From Sympetrum striolatum (lineage: Eukaryota; Arthropoda; Insecta; Odonata; Libellulidae), in the NCBI GenBank assembly GCA_947579665.1, contig OX388350.1:3658001-3722000 (forward strand): DNA of 64,000 bases, in the 5' to 3' direction. The position numbers and the translations under genes were made by a program. The notes beneath the pieces are model-generated. The model did not search any database. It had not been told where the DNA came from and saw nothing but the letters and a program-made list of their open reading frames with translations. Positions 37,025 through 50,413 of this stretch are shown piece by piece (position 1 is the first letter of the stretch; each line of letters opens with the position of its first letter).

Positions 37025-37154
37025 AACAGACATCATTCCGAAAATGGTCAAAACGTGTTCTAGGGACCCTTAAACATGTATTTCCGTTGAAATCTCGAAG
37101 TCGAATTTTTTCATGAAAACAATACTTTCTCTATACTTCGTATATGGAGAAAGT
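36130..37154 (+). mobile_element. H5: Helentron/HINE-like element directly abutting H4
   Basis: Complete copy starting immediately after the A6 that follows H4, with no satellite monomer between them. Two 317-bp units; short (CA)n at 36993-37022 preceded by AGCGACCAC; 3' hairpin present. Two monomers (189 bp) separate it from H6. Its duplicate is H12. Confidence 0.68.
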
Positions 37155-37343
37155 AAAAAGGGGATAAAAATTGAAATATCGCAAATATTTTCAGTTTTCG
37201 TTGCTTTTTTTGATCAAAATGCAAGAAATTTACGAAAATTAAGGAAAAAGAGGGGATAAGAAAATTAAATTTCGCTAAAATTCTCCGTTTTTGATGCTTT
37301 TTTTGATCTAAATGCATGAAAATGACGAAAATTAAGGAAAAAA

Positions 37344-38369
37344 TCTGATGTGGCCAGCACATGACTTTCTCCATATATAAGATGTAAATAATTATCTACG
37401 ACATTAATTTCGAACTCTATATTCAATCTAAACTTGGAAGATGAGACATTAATATATATATTATTATCTTTTACGTCACAAAAATTATAAATAATGTTTT
37501 TCGGGACATGCTCGATGAAAAAAGATGAATTTGGCCTTTCGCCCATAGAGCCCAGAGCGCCCACAAAGTACATAATCAGCAACTTCCGGTTTATCAGTAT
37601 TTCATGAATAACTCCTAAACAATCAGTGATACAAAAATATGTTTCAAACAAAAGTTATAGTAAATTTCATTTTCTAAAACATTTATAAATAATAGTATAT
37701 ACCTAAATATCATATTCATGGAGATATTTTGAAAACCGGAAATAAGCTTTGAAAAATGAAGCTCAACTTCCGGTTGACCGATTTACTCCAAAAACTAATC
37801 AACTCTAACGACTGTAATAAAAGTACAATATATGACATTTGGTGTTGATCCGACAAATAGTTTTCATGTTAGAGCGCCCACAAAGTACATAATCATCTTC
37901 TTCCGGTTTATCAGTATTTCACGAATAACTCCTAATCAACCGGTGATACAAAAATATATTAAACACAAAAGTTATAGTAAAATACATTATCTAAAACTTT
38001 TATAAGTAATACAATATACGTATATATCATATTTATAGAGATATTTTGAAAACCGGAAATGAGCTTTAATGAATAAAGCTCGACTTTCGGTTGACCGATT
38101 TACTCCAAAAACTAATCAACTCTGACAGCACACACACCACTACTATATATGAAGTTTGGTATTGATACGACAAATAGTTTTCACGTTAGAGCGCCCACTA
38201 TCACACACACACATACACACGCACACACACACACACACACACAGACATCATTCCGAAAATGGTCAAAACGTGTTCTAGGGACCAAAAAAAATGTATTTCC
38301 GTTGAAATCTCGAAGTCGATTTTTTTCATGAAAACAATACTTTCTCTATACTTCGTATATGGAGAAAGT
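37344..38369 (+). mobile_element. H6: Helentron/HINE-like element
   Basis: Complete copy with two 317-bp units and (CA)n at 38202-38243, interrupted by one GC step (CACACGCACAC). The tail carries GGGACCAAAAAAAATG in place of GGGACCCCAAAACATG. Its duplicate is H13, and H17 shares these tail features. Confidence 0.68.
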
Positions 38370-38823
38370 AAAAAGGGGGTTAAAATTGAAATTTCGATAA
38401 AATTCTCCGTTTTCGATGCTTTTTTGATCCAAATGCAAGAAAATTACGAAAATTAAGGAACAAAAGAGGGGTTAAAATTAAATTTCGCTAAAATTCTCTG
38501 TTTTCGATGCTTTTTTTGATCAATGTGAAGGAAAATTACGAAAATTAAGGAAGAAAAGAGGGGTTAAAATTGAAATTTAGCTGAAATTCTCCGTTATCGA
38601 TGCTTTTTTTGATCAAAATGCAAGAAAATGACGAAAATTAAAGGAAAAAAGGGGATAAAAATTGAAATTTCGCTAAAATTCTCCGTTTTTGATGCTTTAT
38701 TTAATAAAAATGCAAGAAAATTAAGGAAAGAAAGGGGATAAAAATTGAAATTTCGCTAAAAATCTCCATTATCGATGCTTCTTTTGATCAAAAGAAAGAA
38801 AATGACGAAAATTAAGGAAAAAA
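38370..38823 (+). repeat. Family A spacer H6-H7 (about 5 monomers)
   Basis: 454 bp of satellite with variants GATCCAAATGC, GATCAATGTGAAGG and TTAATAAAAATGC. The same series follows H13 (47396 onward) and H17 (57891 onward). The final 70 bp switch to the CCATTATCGATGCTTC variant that also precedes H1. Confidence 0.9.
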
Positions 38824-39687
38824 TCTGATGAGGCCAGCACATGACTTTCTCCATATATAAGATGTAAATATTTATCTACGACAGTAATTTCGAAATCTAT
38901 ATTCCATCTAAACTTTGAAGATGAGTGATTAATTTATATATATTATTATCTTTTACGTCACAAACATTATAAATAATGTTTTTCAGGACATGTTCGATGA
39001 AAAACGATGAAGTGGCATTTCGCCCCAGCGCCCAGAGCGCCCACAACGTACATAATCAGCAACTTCCGGTTTATCAGTATTTCACAAATTACTCCTACAC
39101 AATCCGTGATACAAAAATATGTTTCACACAAAAGTCATAGTAAATTACATTTTCTAATACTTTTATTACTAATACTATATACCTAAATATCATATTTATG
39201 GAGATATTTTGAAAACCGGAAATGAGCTTTGAAGAATAAAGCTCGACTTCCGGTTAACCGATTTACTCCAAAATCTAATCAACTCTAAACACACAAACCA
39301 AAATTCTATATATAAGATTTAGTGTTGATCCGACAAACTATTTTCATGTTAGAGCGCCCACAAAGTACATAATCAGATACTTCCGTTTTATCGGTATTTC
39401 ACGAATAACTCCTAATCAAGCGGTGATACAAAAATATATTAAATGCAAAAGTTATAGTAAATTACATTATCTAAAACTTTTATAAGTTATACAATTTACA
39501 TATATATCATATTTATGGAGATATTTTGAAAACCGGAAATGAGCTTTAATGAATAAAGCTCGACTTCCGGTTGACCGATTTACTCCAAAAACTAAACAAC
39601 TCTGACAGCACACACACCACTACTATATATGAAGTTTGGTATTGATACAACGAATAGTTTTCACGTTAGAGCGCCCACTATCACACA

Positions 39688-39740
<53 letters not shown>

Positions 39741-39869
39741 ACAGACATCATTCCGAAAATGGTCAAAACCTGTTCTAGGGACCCCAAAACATGTATTTCC
39801 GTTGAAATCTCAAAGTCGAATTTTTTCATGAAAACAATACTTTCTCTATACTTCGTATATGGAGAAAGT
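38824..39869 (+). mobile_element. H7: Helentron/HINE-like element (duplicate of H1)
   Basis: Complete copy colinear with H1 at an offset of about 8.25 kb, including the private CGCCCCAGCGCCC and a 5' end here mutated to TCTGATGAGGCC. (CA)n lies at 39682-39743, of different length from H1. 3' hairpin present. Confidence 0.68.
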
Positions 39870-40245
39870 AAAAAAGGGGATAAAAATTGAAATTTCGCTA
39901 AAATTCTTCGTTTTCGATGCTCTTTTTAATCAAAATGCAAGAAAATGACGAATATTAAGGAAAGAAAGGGGATAAAAAAATTAAATTTCGCTAAAATTCT
40001 CCGTTTTCGATGCTTTTTTTGATCAAAATGCAAGAAAATGACGAAAATTAACGAAAAAAAGGGGATAAAAATTGAAATTTCGCTAAAATTCTCCGTTTTT
40101 GATGCTTTTTTTGATCAAAATGCAAGAAAAAGACGAAAATTAAGGAAAAAAAGTGGATTAAAATGGGAATTTCACTTAAATTCTCCGTTATCGATGCTTT
40201 TTTTGATCAAAAAGCAAGAAAATGATGAAAATTAACGAAAAAAAA
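39870..40245 (+). repeat. Family A spacer H7-H8 (4 monomers)
   Basis: Near-identical to the H1-H2 spacer, including AGTGGATTAAAATGGG and the CGAAAAAAAA end. Confidence 0.9.
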
Positions 40246-41123
40246 TCTGATGTGGCCAGCAAATGACTTTATCCATATATATAAGATGAAAATATTTAAC
40301 TACCGCAGCAATTTCGAACTCTATATTCCATCTAAACTTGGAATATGAGTGATTAATATATATATATATATTATCTTTGACGCCAAAAACATGATAAATA
40401 ATGTTTTACGGGACATGATCGATGAAAAACGATGAAATTGGCCTTTCGCCCATAGAGCCCAGAGCGCCCACAAAGTACATAATCAGCATCTTCCGGTTTA
40501 TCAGTATTTCATGAATAACTCCTACACAATCAGTGATACAAAAATATATTTCAACCAAAAGTTATAGTAAAATACATGTTCTAAAACTTTTATAGATAAT
40601 AGTATATACCTAAATATCATATTTATGGAGATATTTTGAAAACCGGAAATGAGCTTTGAAGAATGAAGCTCGACTTCCGGTAGACCGATTTACTCCAAAA
40701 ACTAATCAACTCTAAAAATACTAAGCAAAGTACTATATATGAAATTTGGTGTTGATATAATGAATAGTTTTCAAGTTAGAGCGCCCACAATGTACATAAC
40801 AGCTACTTACGGTTTATCGGTATTTCACGAATAACTCCTAATCAACCCGTGATACAAAAATATGTTAAATACAAAAGTTCTAGTAAAACAGATTATCTAA
40901 AACTTTTATAAGTAATACAATACACGTATATATCATATTTATTGAGATATTTTGAAAACCGGAAATGAGCTTTAATGAATGAAGCTCGACTTCCGGTGAA
41001 CCGATTTACTCCAAAAACTAATCAACTCTGACAGCACACACCACAGTACTATATAAGAAGTTTGGTATTGATACGACCAATAGTTTTCACGTTATAGCGC
41101 CCACAAACACACACACACATACA

Positions 41124-41164
<41 letters not shown>

Positions 41165-41293
41165 ACAGACATCATTCCGAAAATAGTCAAAACGTGTTCT
41201 AGGGTCCCCAAAACATGTATTTCCGTTGAAATCTCAAAGTCGACTTTTTTCATGAAAACAATACTTTCTCTATACTTCGTATATGGAGAAAGT
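40246..41293 (+). mobile_element. H8: Helentron/HINE-like element (duplicate of H2)
   Basis: Complete copy colinear with H2 at an offset of 8249 bp. (CA)n at 41107-41169 is longer than in H2. Homology to the H2 flank stops at the 3' end, so the duplication boundary lies at or near the hairpin. One monomer (96 bp) separates it from H9. Confidence 0.68.
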
Positions 41294-41389
41294 AAAAAGG
41301 GGCCAAAAATTTAAATTTTGCAAAATTCTCCTTTTTCGATGCTTTTTTTGATCAAAATGCAAGAAAATGACGAAAATTAAGGAAAAAAA

Positions 41390-41495
41390 TCTGATGTGGC
41401 CAGCACATGACTTTCTCCATATATATAAGATGTAAATATTTATCTACCGCAGTAATTTCGAACTCTATATTCCATCTAAACTTGGAATATGAGTG

Positions 41496-41563
<68 letters not shown>

Positions 41564-42318
41564 ATATTTGACGCCAAAAACATGAATAATAATGTTTTAC
41601 GGGACATGATCGATGAAAAACGTTGAAATTGGCATTTCGCCCATAGAGCCCAGAGCGCCCACAAAGTACATAATCAGCAACTTCCGGTTTATCAGTATTT
41701 CATGAATAACTCCTACACAATCAGTGATACAAAAATATGATTCATACAAAAGTTATAGCAGATTCTATTTTCTAAAACTTTTATAAATAATAGTATATAC
41801 CTAAATATCATGTTTATGGAGATATTTTGAAAACCGGAAATGAGCTTTGAAGAATACAATTCGACTTCCGGTAAACCGATTTACTCCAAAAACTAATCAA
41901 CTCTTAGGAAACAACATAAAGTACTATATACGAAATTTGCTGTTGATATAATGCATCGTTTTTATGTTAGAGCGCCCACAAAGTACATAACGGCTACTTC
42001 CGGTTTATCGGTATTTCACGAATAACTCCTAATAAACCGGTGGTACAAAAATATGTAAAATACAAAAGTTATAGTAAATAACATAATCTAAAACTTTTAT
42101 AAGTTATACAATGCATGTATATATCATATTTATGGAGATATTTTGAAAACCGGAAATGAGCTCTAATGTATAAAGCTCGACTTCCGGTCAACCGATTTAC
42201 TCCAAAAACTAATCAAACGTGTTCTAGGGACCCCAAAACATGTATTTCCGTTGAAATCTCGAAGTCGTTTTTTTTCATGAAAACAATACTTTCTCTATAC
42301 TTCGTATATGGAGAAAGT
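41390..42318 (+). mobile_element. H9: Helentron/HINE-like element with internal deletion and a (TA)n expansion
   Basis: Normal 5' end and 3' hairpin, but near 42215 the sequence jumps from ACTAATCAA straight to ACGTGTTCTAGGG. This removes the unit end and the whole (CA)n region. H14 carries the same breakpoint. A (TA)n run expands the normally short ATATAT segment at 41499-41559. One monomer (97 bp) separates it from H10. Confidence 0.66.
41499..41559. repeat. (TA)n microsatellite inside H9
   Basis: About 30 uninterrupted TA dinucleotides. The homologous place in other H copies has roughly 3-10 TA steps. Confidence 0.95.
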
Positions 42319-42415
42319 AAAAAAGGGGCCAAAAATTGAAATTTCGCTAAAATTCACCGTTTTCGATGCTTTTTTTGATCAAAATGCAAGAAAATTACGA
42401 AAATTAAGGAAAAAA

Positions 42416-43319
42416 TCTGATGTGGCCAGCACATGACTTTCTCCATATATATATGATGTAAATAATTATCTACCGCAGTAATTTCGAACTCTATATTCCA
42501 TCTAAACTTGGAAAATGAGTGATTAATAAATATATATCTATATATATTATTATCTTTGACGCCAAAAACATTATAAATAATGTTTTACGGAACATGATCG
42601 ATGAAAAACGATGACATTGGTCTTCCGCCCATAGAGCCCAGAGCGCCCACAAAGTACATAATCAGCAACTTCCGGTTTATCAGTATTTCATGAATAACTC
42701 CTACACAATCAGTTATAAAAAAATATGTTTCAACCAAAAGTTATAGGACATTACATATTCTAAAACTTTTATATTTAACAGTATATACCTAAATATCATA
42801 TTTATGGAGATATTATGAAAACCGGAAATGAGCTTTGAAGAATAAAGCTCGACTTCCGGTTGACTGATTTACTCCAAAAACTAATCAACTCTAACGACTG
42901 TAACAAAGGTACTATATATGAAATTTGGTGTTGATCCGACAAATAGTTTTTATGTTAGAGCGCCCACAAAGTACATAATCATCTTCTTCCGGTTTATCAG
43001 TACTTCACGAATAACTCCTAATCAAACGGTGATACAAAAATATGTTAAATACAAAAGTTATAGTAAATAACATTATCTAAAACTTTTATTGGTAATACAA
43101 TATACGTATATCTCATATTTATGGAGATATTTTGAAAACCGGAAATGAGCTTTAATGAATAAAGCTCGACTTCCGGTTGACCGATTTACTCCAAAAACTA
43201 ATCAACTCTGACAGCACACACCACAGTACTATATATGAAGTTTGGAATTGATACGACTTATGGTTTTCACGTTAGAGCGCCCACTATCACACACACACAT
43301 ACACACACACACACTCACA

Positions 43320-43374
<55 letters not shown>

Positions 43375-43503
43375 ACAGACATCATTCCGAAAATGGTCAA
43401 AACGTGTTCTAGGGACTCCAAAACATGTATTTCCGTTGAAATCTCGAAGTCGAATTTTTTCATGAAAACAATACTTTCTCTATACTTCGTATATGGAGAA
43501 AGT
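42416..43503 (+). mobile_element. H10: Helentron/HINE-like element
   Basis: Complete copy, unit markers near 42642, 42959 and 43276 (317 bp apart). It carries one of the two longest (CA)n tracts in the window, at about 43287-43380 with a few TC interruptions. The 3' part and the following spacer match H3 and its spacer. Confidence 0.68.
43287..43380. repeat. (CA)n microsatellite of H10
   Basis: About 90 bp of CA with CAT and CTCA interruptions; the homologous tract in H3 is about 74 bp. Confidence 0.95.
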
Positions 43504-44096
43504 AAAAAAGGGGGTTCAAATTGAAATTTCGCTAAAATTCACCGTTTTCGATGCATTTTTTGTTCAAAATGCAAAAAAATGACGAAAATTAAGGGAAAAA
43601 AGGGGATAAAAATTGAAATTTCACTAAAATTCTCCGTTTTTCATGCTTTTATTTATCAAAATGCAAGAAAATGACGAAAATTAAGGAAAAAAAGGGGATA
43701 AAAATTGAAATTTCGCTAAAATTCTCCGTTTTCGATGTTTTTTTTTATCAAAATGCAAGAAAATGACGAAAATTAAGGAAAAAAGGGGATAAAAATTGAA
43801 ATTTCGCTAAAATTTTCAGTTTTCGATGCTCATAGATCAAAATGAAGAGAAAATGACGAAAATTAAGTAAAAAAATTTGATAAAAATTCTAAGTTTCCGA
43901 TGCTTTTTTTATCAAAATACAAGAAAATGACGAAAATTAAGGAAAAGAGAGGATAAAAATTCTTAGTTTCCGATGATTTTTTTATCAAAATATAAGAAAA
44001 TGACGAAAATTAAGGAAAAGAAGGGGATAAAAATTCTCAGTTTTCGATGCTTTTTCTTATCAAAATGCAAGAAAATGACAAAAATTAAGGAAAAAA
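43504..44096 (+). repeat. Family A spacer H10-H11 with short 73-bp monomers
   Basis: Near-identical duplicate of 34492-35082, with the same GATGCTCATAGATC marker and the same run of short monomers. Confidence 0.9.
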
Positions 44097-44959
44097 TCTG
44101 ATGTGGCCAGCACATGACTTTCTCCATATCTAAGATGTAAATATTTATCTACGACAGTAATTTCGAACTCAATATTCCATCTAAACTTGGAAGAAGAGTG
44201 ATTTATTTATATATTATCATCTTTGACGTCAAAGACATTAAAAATAATGTTTTTCTGGACATGATCGATGAAAAAAGATGAAATTGGCCTTTCGCCCATA
44301 GAGCCCAGAGCCCCCACAAAGTGCAGAATGAGCAACTTCCGTTTTATCAGTATTTCATGAATAACTCCTAAACAATCAGTGATACAAAAATATGTTTCAT
44401 ACAAAAGTTATAGTAAATTACATTTTCTAAAACTTTTATAAAAAATAGTATATACCTAAATATCATATTTATGGAGATATTATGAAAACCGGAAATGAGC
44501 TATGAAGAATGAAGCTCAACTTCCGGTTGACCGATTTACTCCAAAAACTAATCAACTCTAACGACTGTAATAAAAAAACTATATATGAAATTAAATGTTG
44601 ATCCAACAAATAGTTTTCATGATAGAGCGCCCACAAAGTACATAATCATCTTCTTCCGGTTTATCAGTATTTCACGAATAACTCCTAATCAAACGGTGAT
44701 ACCAAAATATGTTAAGTACAAAAGGTCTAGTAAATACATTATCTAAAACTTTTATGAGCAAAACAATATACGTATATATCATATTTATGGAGATATTTTG
44801 AAGACCGGAAATGAGCTTTAATGAATAAAGCTCGACTTCCGGTGGACCGATTTACTCCAAAAACTAATCAACTCTGACAGCACACACCACATTACTATAT
44901 ATGAAGTTTGGTATAGATACGACTTATAGTTTTCACGTTAGAGCGCCCACTATCACACA

Positions 44960-45008
<49 letters not shown>

Positions 45009-45137
45009 ACAGACATCATTCCGAAAATGGTCAAAACGTGTTCTCGGGACCCCAAAACATGTATTTCCGTTGAAATCTCGAAGTCGAATTTTTTCATGAA
45101 AACAATACTTTCTCTATACTTCGTATATGGAGAAAGT
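44097..45137 (+). mobile_element. H11: Helentron/HINE-like element (duplicate of H4)
   Basis: Colinear with H4 at a constant offset of 9014 bp. (CA)n at 44953-45011 lacks the CAGACA interruption of H4. Followed by six A residues and then H12. Confidence 0.68.
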
Positions 45138-45143
45138 AAAAAA

Positions 45144-46005
45144 TCTGATGTGGCCAGCACATGACTTTCTCCATGTATAAGATGTAAATATTTATCCACG
45201 ACAGTAATTTCGAACTCTATATTCCATTTAAACTTGGAGGATGAGTGATTAATATATATATATTTATATTATCTTTGACGTCACAAACATTATAGATAAT
45301 GTTTTTCGGGACATGATCGATGAATAACGATGAAATTGGCCTTTCGCCCATAGAGCCCAGAGCGCCCACAAAGTACATAATCAGCAACTTACTGTTTATC
45401 AGTATTTCATGAATAACTCCTAAACAATCAGTGTTACAAAAATATGTTTCATACAAAAGTTATAGTAAATTACATTTTCTAAAACATTTATTTTTAATAG
45501 TATATACCTAAATATCATATTTATGGAGATATTTTGAAAACCGGAAATAAGCTTTGAAGAATAAAGCTCAACTTCCGGTAGACCGATTTACTCCAAAAAC
45601 TAAACAACTCTTACGACTGTAATAGAAAAACAATATATGAAATTTGGTGTTGATCCAATAATTAGTTTTCATGTTAGAGCGCCCACAAAGTACATAATCA
45701 TCTTCTTCCGGTTTATCAGTATTTCATGAATAACTCCTCATCAACCAGTGATACAAAAATATATTTAATACAAAAGTTATAGTAAATTTGATTATCTAAA
45801 ACTTTTATGAGTGATATAATATACGTATATATCATATTTATGGAGATATTTGGAAAACCGGAAATTAGCTTTAATGAATAAAGCTCGACTTCCGGTTCAC
45901 CGATTTACTTCAAAAACTAATCAACTCTGACAGCACACACACCACTACTATACATGAAGTTTGGTATTGATACGACTAATAGTTTTTACGTTAAAGCGAC
46001 CACTA

Positions 46006-46042
<37 letters not shown>

Positions 46043-46172
46043 AACAGACATCATTCCGAAAATGGTCAAAACGTGTTCTAGGGACCCTTAAACATGTATT
46101 TCCGTTGAAATCTCGAAGTCGAATTTTTTCATGAAAACAATACTTTCTCTATACTTCGTATATGGAGAAAGT
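45144..46172 (+). mobile_element. H12: Helentron/HINE-like element (duplicate of H5)
   Basis: Abuts H11 through A6 exactly as H5 abuts H4. (CA)n at 46006-46038 is slightly longer than in H5. Two monomers (189 bp) precede H13, as after H5. Confidence 0.68.
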
Positions 46173-46361
46173 AAAAAGGGGATAAAAATTGAAATATCGC
46201 AAATATTTTCAGTTTTCGTTGCTTTTTTTGATCAAAATGCAAGAAAGTTACGAAAATTAAGGAAAAAGAGGGGATAAGAAAATTAAATTTCGCTAAAATT
46301 CTCCGTTTTTGATGCTTTTTTTGATCTAAATGCATGAAAATGACGAAAATTAAGGAAAAAA

Positions 46362-47395
46362 TCTGATGTGGCCAGCACATGACTTTCTCCATATATAAGA
46401 TGTAAATAATTATCTACGACATTAATTTCGAACTCTATATTCAATCTAAACTTGGAAGATGAGACATTAATATATATATTATTATCTTTTACGTCACAAA
46501 AATTATAAATAATGTTTTTCGGGACATGCTCGATGAAAAAAGATGAATTTGGCCTTTCGCCCATAGAGCCCAGAGCGCCCACAAAGTACATAATCAGCAA
46601 CTTCCGGTTTATCAGTATTTCATGAATAACTCCTAAACAATCAGTGATACAAAAATATGTTTCAAACAAAAGTTATAGTAAATTTCATTTTCTGAAACAT
46701 TTATAAATAATAGTATATACCTAAATATCATATTCATGGAGATATTTTGAAAACCGGAAATAAGCTTTGAAAAATGAAGTTCAACTTCCGGTTGACCGAT
46801 TTACTCCAAAAACTAATCAACTCTAACGACTGTAATAAAAGTACAATATATGACATTTGGTGTTGATCCGACAAATAGTTTTCATGTTAGAGCGCCCACA
46901 AAGTACATAATCATCTTCTTCCGGTTTATCAGTATTTCACGAATAACTCCTAATCAACCGGTGATACAAAAATATATTAAACACAAAAGTTATAGTAAAA
47001 TACATTATCTAAAACTTTTATAAGTAATACAATATACGTATATATCATATTTATAGAGATATTTTGAAAACCGGAAATGAGCTTTAATGAATAAAGCTCG
47101 ACTTTCGGTTGACCGATTTACTCCAAAAACTAATCAACTCTGACAGCACATACACCACTACTATATATGAAGTTTGGTATTGATACGACAAATAGTTTTC
47201 ACGTTAGAGCGCCCACTATCACACACACACATACACACACACATACACACGCACACACACACACACACAGACATCATTCCGAAAATGGTCAAAACGTGTT
47301 CTAGGGACCAAAAATAATGTATTTCCGTTGAAATCTCGAAGTCGATTTTTTTCATGAAAACAATACTTTCTCTATACTTCGTATATGGAGAAAGT
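46362..47395 (+). mobile_element. H13: Helentron/HINE-like element (duplicate of H6)
   Basis: Colinear with H6 at an offset of 9018-9026 bp. (CA)n at 47220-47269 has two CAT and one CGCA interruption. Last H copy before the fourth A-B-C cassette. Confidence 0.68.
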
Positions 47396-49477
47396 AAAAA
47401 GGGGGTTAAAATTGAAATTTCGATAAAATTCTCCGTTTTCGATGCTTTTTTGATCCAAATGCAAGAAAATTACGAAAATTAAGGAACAAAAGAGGGGTTA
47501 AAATTAAATTTCGCTAAAATTCTCTGTTTTCGATGCTTTTTTTGATCAATGTGAAGGAAAATTACGAAAATTAAGGAAGAAAAGAGGGGTTAAAATTGAA
47601 ATTTAGCTGAAATTCTCCGTTATCGATGCTTTTTTTGATCAAAATGCAAGAAAATGACGAAAATTAAGGGAAAAAAGGGGATAAAAATTGAAATTTCGCT
47701 AAAATTCTCCGTTTTTGATGCTTTTTTTAATAAAAATGCAAGAAAATTAAGGAAAGAAAGGGGATAAAAATTGAAATTTCGCTAAAATTCTCCGTTTTCG
47801 ATGCTTTTTTTGATCAAAATGCAAGAGAATGACGAAAATTAAGGTAAAAAGGGGGTTAAAATTGAAATTTCGCTAAAATTCTCCGTTTTCGATGCTTTGT
47901 TTGATCAAAATGCAAGAAAATGACGAAAATTAAGTAAAAAAAGTTGATAAAAATTCTCAGTTTTCGATACTTTTTTTTATCAAAATACAAGAAAATGACT
48001 AAAATTAAGGAAAAGAAGGGGATAAAAATTCTCAGTTTTCGATGTTTTTTTATCAAAATACAAGAATATGACGATAATTAAGTAAAAAAAGGGGATAAAA
48101 ATTGAAATTTCGCTAAAAATCTCAGTTTTCGATGCTTTTTTTGATCAAAATGCAAGAAAATGACGAAAATTAAGGAAAAAAAGAGGGGTTAAAATTGAAA
48201 TTTTGCTAAAATTCTCTGTTTTCCATGCTTTTTTCGATCAAAAAGCAAGAAAATTACGAAAATTAAGGAAAAAAAGGGGCCAAAAATTGGAATTTAGCTA
48301 AAATTCTCCGTATTCGATACTTTTTTTGATCAAAATGCAAGAAAATGACGAAAATTAAGGAAAAGAATGGGGTTAAAATTGAAATTTTGCTAAAATTCTC
48401 CGTTTTCGATGCTTTTTTTGATCAAAATGCAAGAAAATGACGAAAATTAAGGAAAAAAAGGGGGTTAAAATTGAAATTTCGATAAAATTCTCCGTTTTCG
48501 ATGCTTTTTTTGATCAAAATGCAAGAAAATGACGAAAATTAAGGAAAAAAAGGGGGTTAAAATTGAAATTTCGATAAAATTCTCCGTTTTCGATGCTTTT
48601 TTGATCAAAATGCAAGAAAATTACGAAAATTAAGGAAAAAAAGAGGGGTTAAAATTGAAATTTTGCTAAAATTCTCCGTTTTCGATGCTTTTTTTGATCA
48701 AAATGCAAGAAAATTACGAAAATTAAGTAAGAAAAGAGGGGATAAAATTGAAATTTAGCTGAAATTCTCAGTTTTTGATGCATTTTTTGATCAAAATGCA
48801 AGAAAATGACGAAAATTATGGAAGAAAACGGGGTTAAAATTGAAATTTCGCTAAAATTCTCCGTAATCGATGCTTTTTTTGATCAAAAAGCAAGAAAATG
48901 ACAAAAATTAAGGAAAAAAAGGGGCCAAAAATTGAAATTTCGCTAAAATTCTCCGTTTTCGATGCTTTTTTTGATCAAAATGCAAGAAAATTAAGGAAGG
49001 AAAGGGGATAAAAATTGAGATTTCGCTAAAATTCTCCGTTTTCGATGCTTTTTTAGATCAAAATGCAAGAATATGACGAAAATTAAGGGAAAAAAGGCGA
49101 TAAAAATTGAGATTTCGCTAAAATTCTCCGTTTTCGATGCTTTTTTTGATCAAAATGCAAGAATATGACGAAAATTAAGGGAAAAAAGGCGATAAAAATT
49201 GAAATTTCGCTAAAATTCTCCGTTTTCGATGCCTTTTTAATCAAAATGCAAGAAAATGACGAAAATCAAGGAAAAAAAGGGGATAAAAATTGAAATTTCG
49301 CTAAAATTCTCCGTTTTCGATGCTTTTCTTGATCAAAATCCAAGAAAATTATGAAAATTAAGGAAAATAAGGGGTTTAAAATTGAAATTTCGCTAAAATT
49401 CTTCGTTTTCGATCCTTTTTTTGATCATAATGCAAGAAAATTACGAAAATTAAGGAAAAAAAGAGGGGTTAAAATTG
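47396..49477 (+). repeat. Family A array, leader of cassette 4
   Basis: About 22 monomers. The first 400 bp match the DNA after H6 and H17. Near 47930-48070 are short 73-bp monomers. From about 48700 the monomer order matches the leaders at 28000-28587, 22100-22900 and 1-1209 (the GGAAGAAAACGG variant, then AATTAAGGAAGGAAAGG). No gene was seen. Confidence 0.93.
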
Positions 49478-50413
49478 CATCTCATTTTTTATTAACGACA
49501 TTTTATCGAGATATGGTAGAAAAAAGCTATGAAAATGGATAATTTTATCGAAATTTCGATTTTTTTCCTCATTTTGCCTTTAATTCCGACATTTTATCAA
49601 GATATGCTCGAAAAAAGCAATGAAAACGGTTATTTTATCAAAAATCTATTTGTTTTCCCACTATTTTCTTTTAATTCCCACTTTTTATCAAGATATGATC
49701 GAAAAGAGCATCAAGAACGGATAATTTTATCGAAATTTCAATTTTTTTCCTCTATTTTGCCTTGTTTCCAACATTTTAACGAGATATGATCGAAAAAGCA
49801 ACGAGAACGGATAATCTTAATGTAATTCCAATTTTTTTCTCGTTTTTGCCTTAATTACCGATATTTTATCGAGATATGATAGAAAAATGCAACATAAACG
49901 TATAATTGAAGAGAAATTTCAATTTTTTTCTCAATTATGCCATATTTTCGTCATTTTATTCATATATGATCGAAAAAAGCAACGAAAAAGAATAATTATA
50001 GCGCGATTTCGTGTTTTATCTCTACTTTGCCATAAGAATCGTCATTTTATCGAGATATGATGGATGAAAAGCAACGAAAACGGATAATTTTATCGAAAAT
50101 TCAATTTTTTCCACATGTGAGCCTTATTTTCGACATTTTATAAAGATATGATCTAGAAAAGCAACGAAAGCGGATATTTTTTTCAGCGAAATTTCAATTT
50201 TTTTTTCTATTTTTCTTTATTTTCGACATTTTATCGAGATATGATTGAAAAAAGCTACGAAAACGGATAATTTAATCGAAATTTCAAATATTTTCCTCTT
50301 TTTTTCTTTATTTCCGACATTTTATCGAGATATGATTGAAAAAAGCTGCGAAAACGGATAATTTTAGCGAAATATCAATTTTTTCACTCTATTTTTCCTT
50401 TATTTCCGACATT
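49478..50413 (-). repeat. Family B inverted satellite (copy 4)
   Basis: Same boundaries and unit order as copy 3, with scattered substitutions. Confidence 0.9.
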
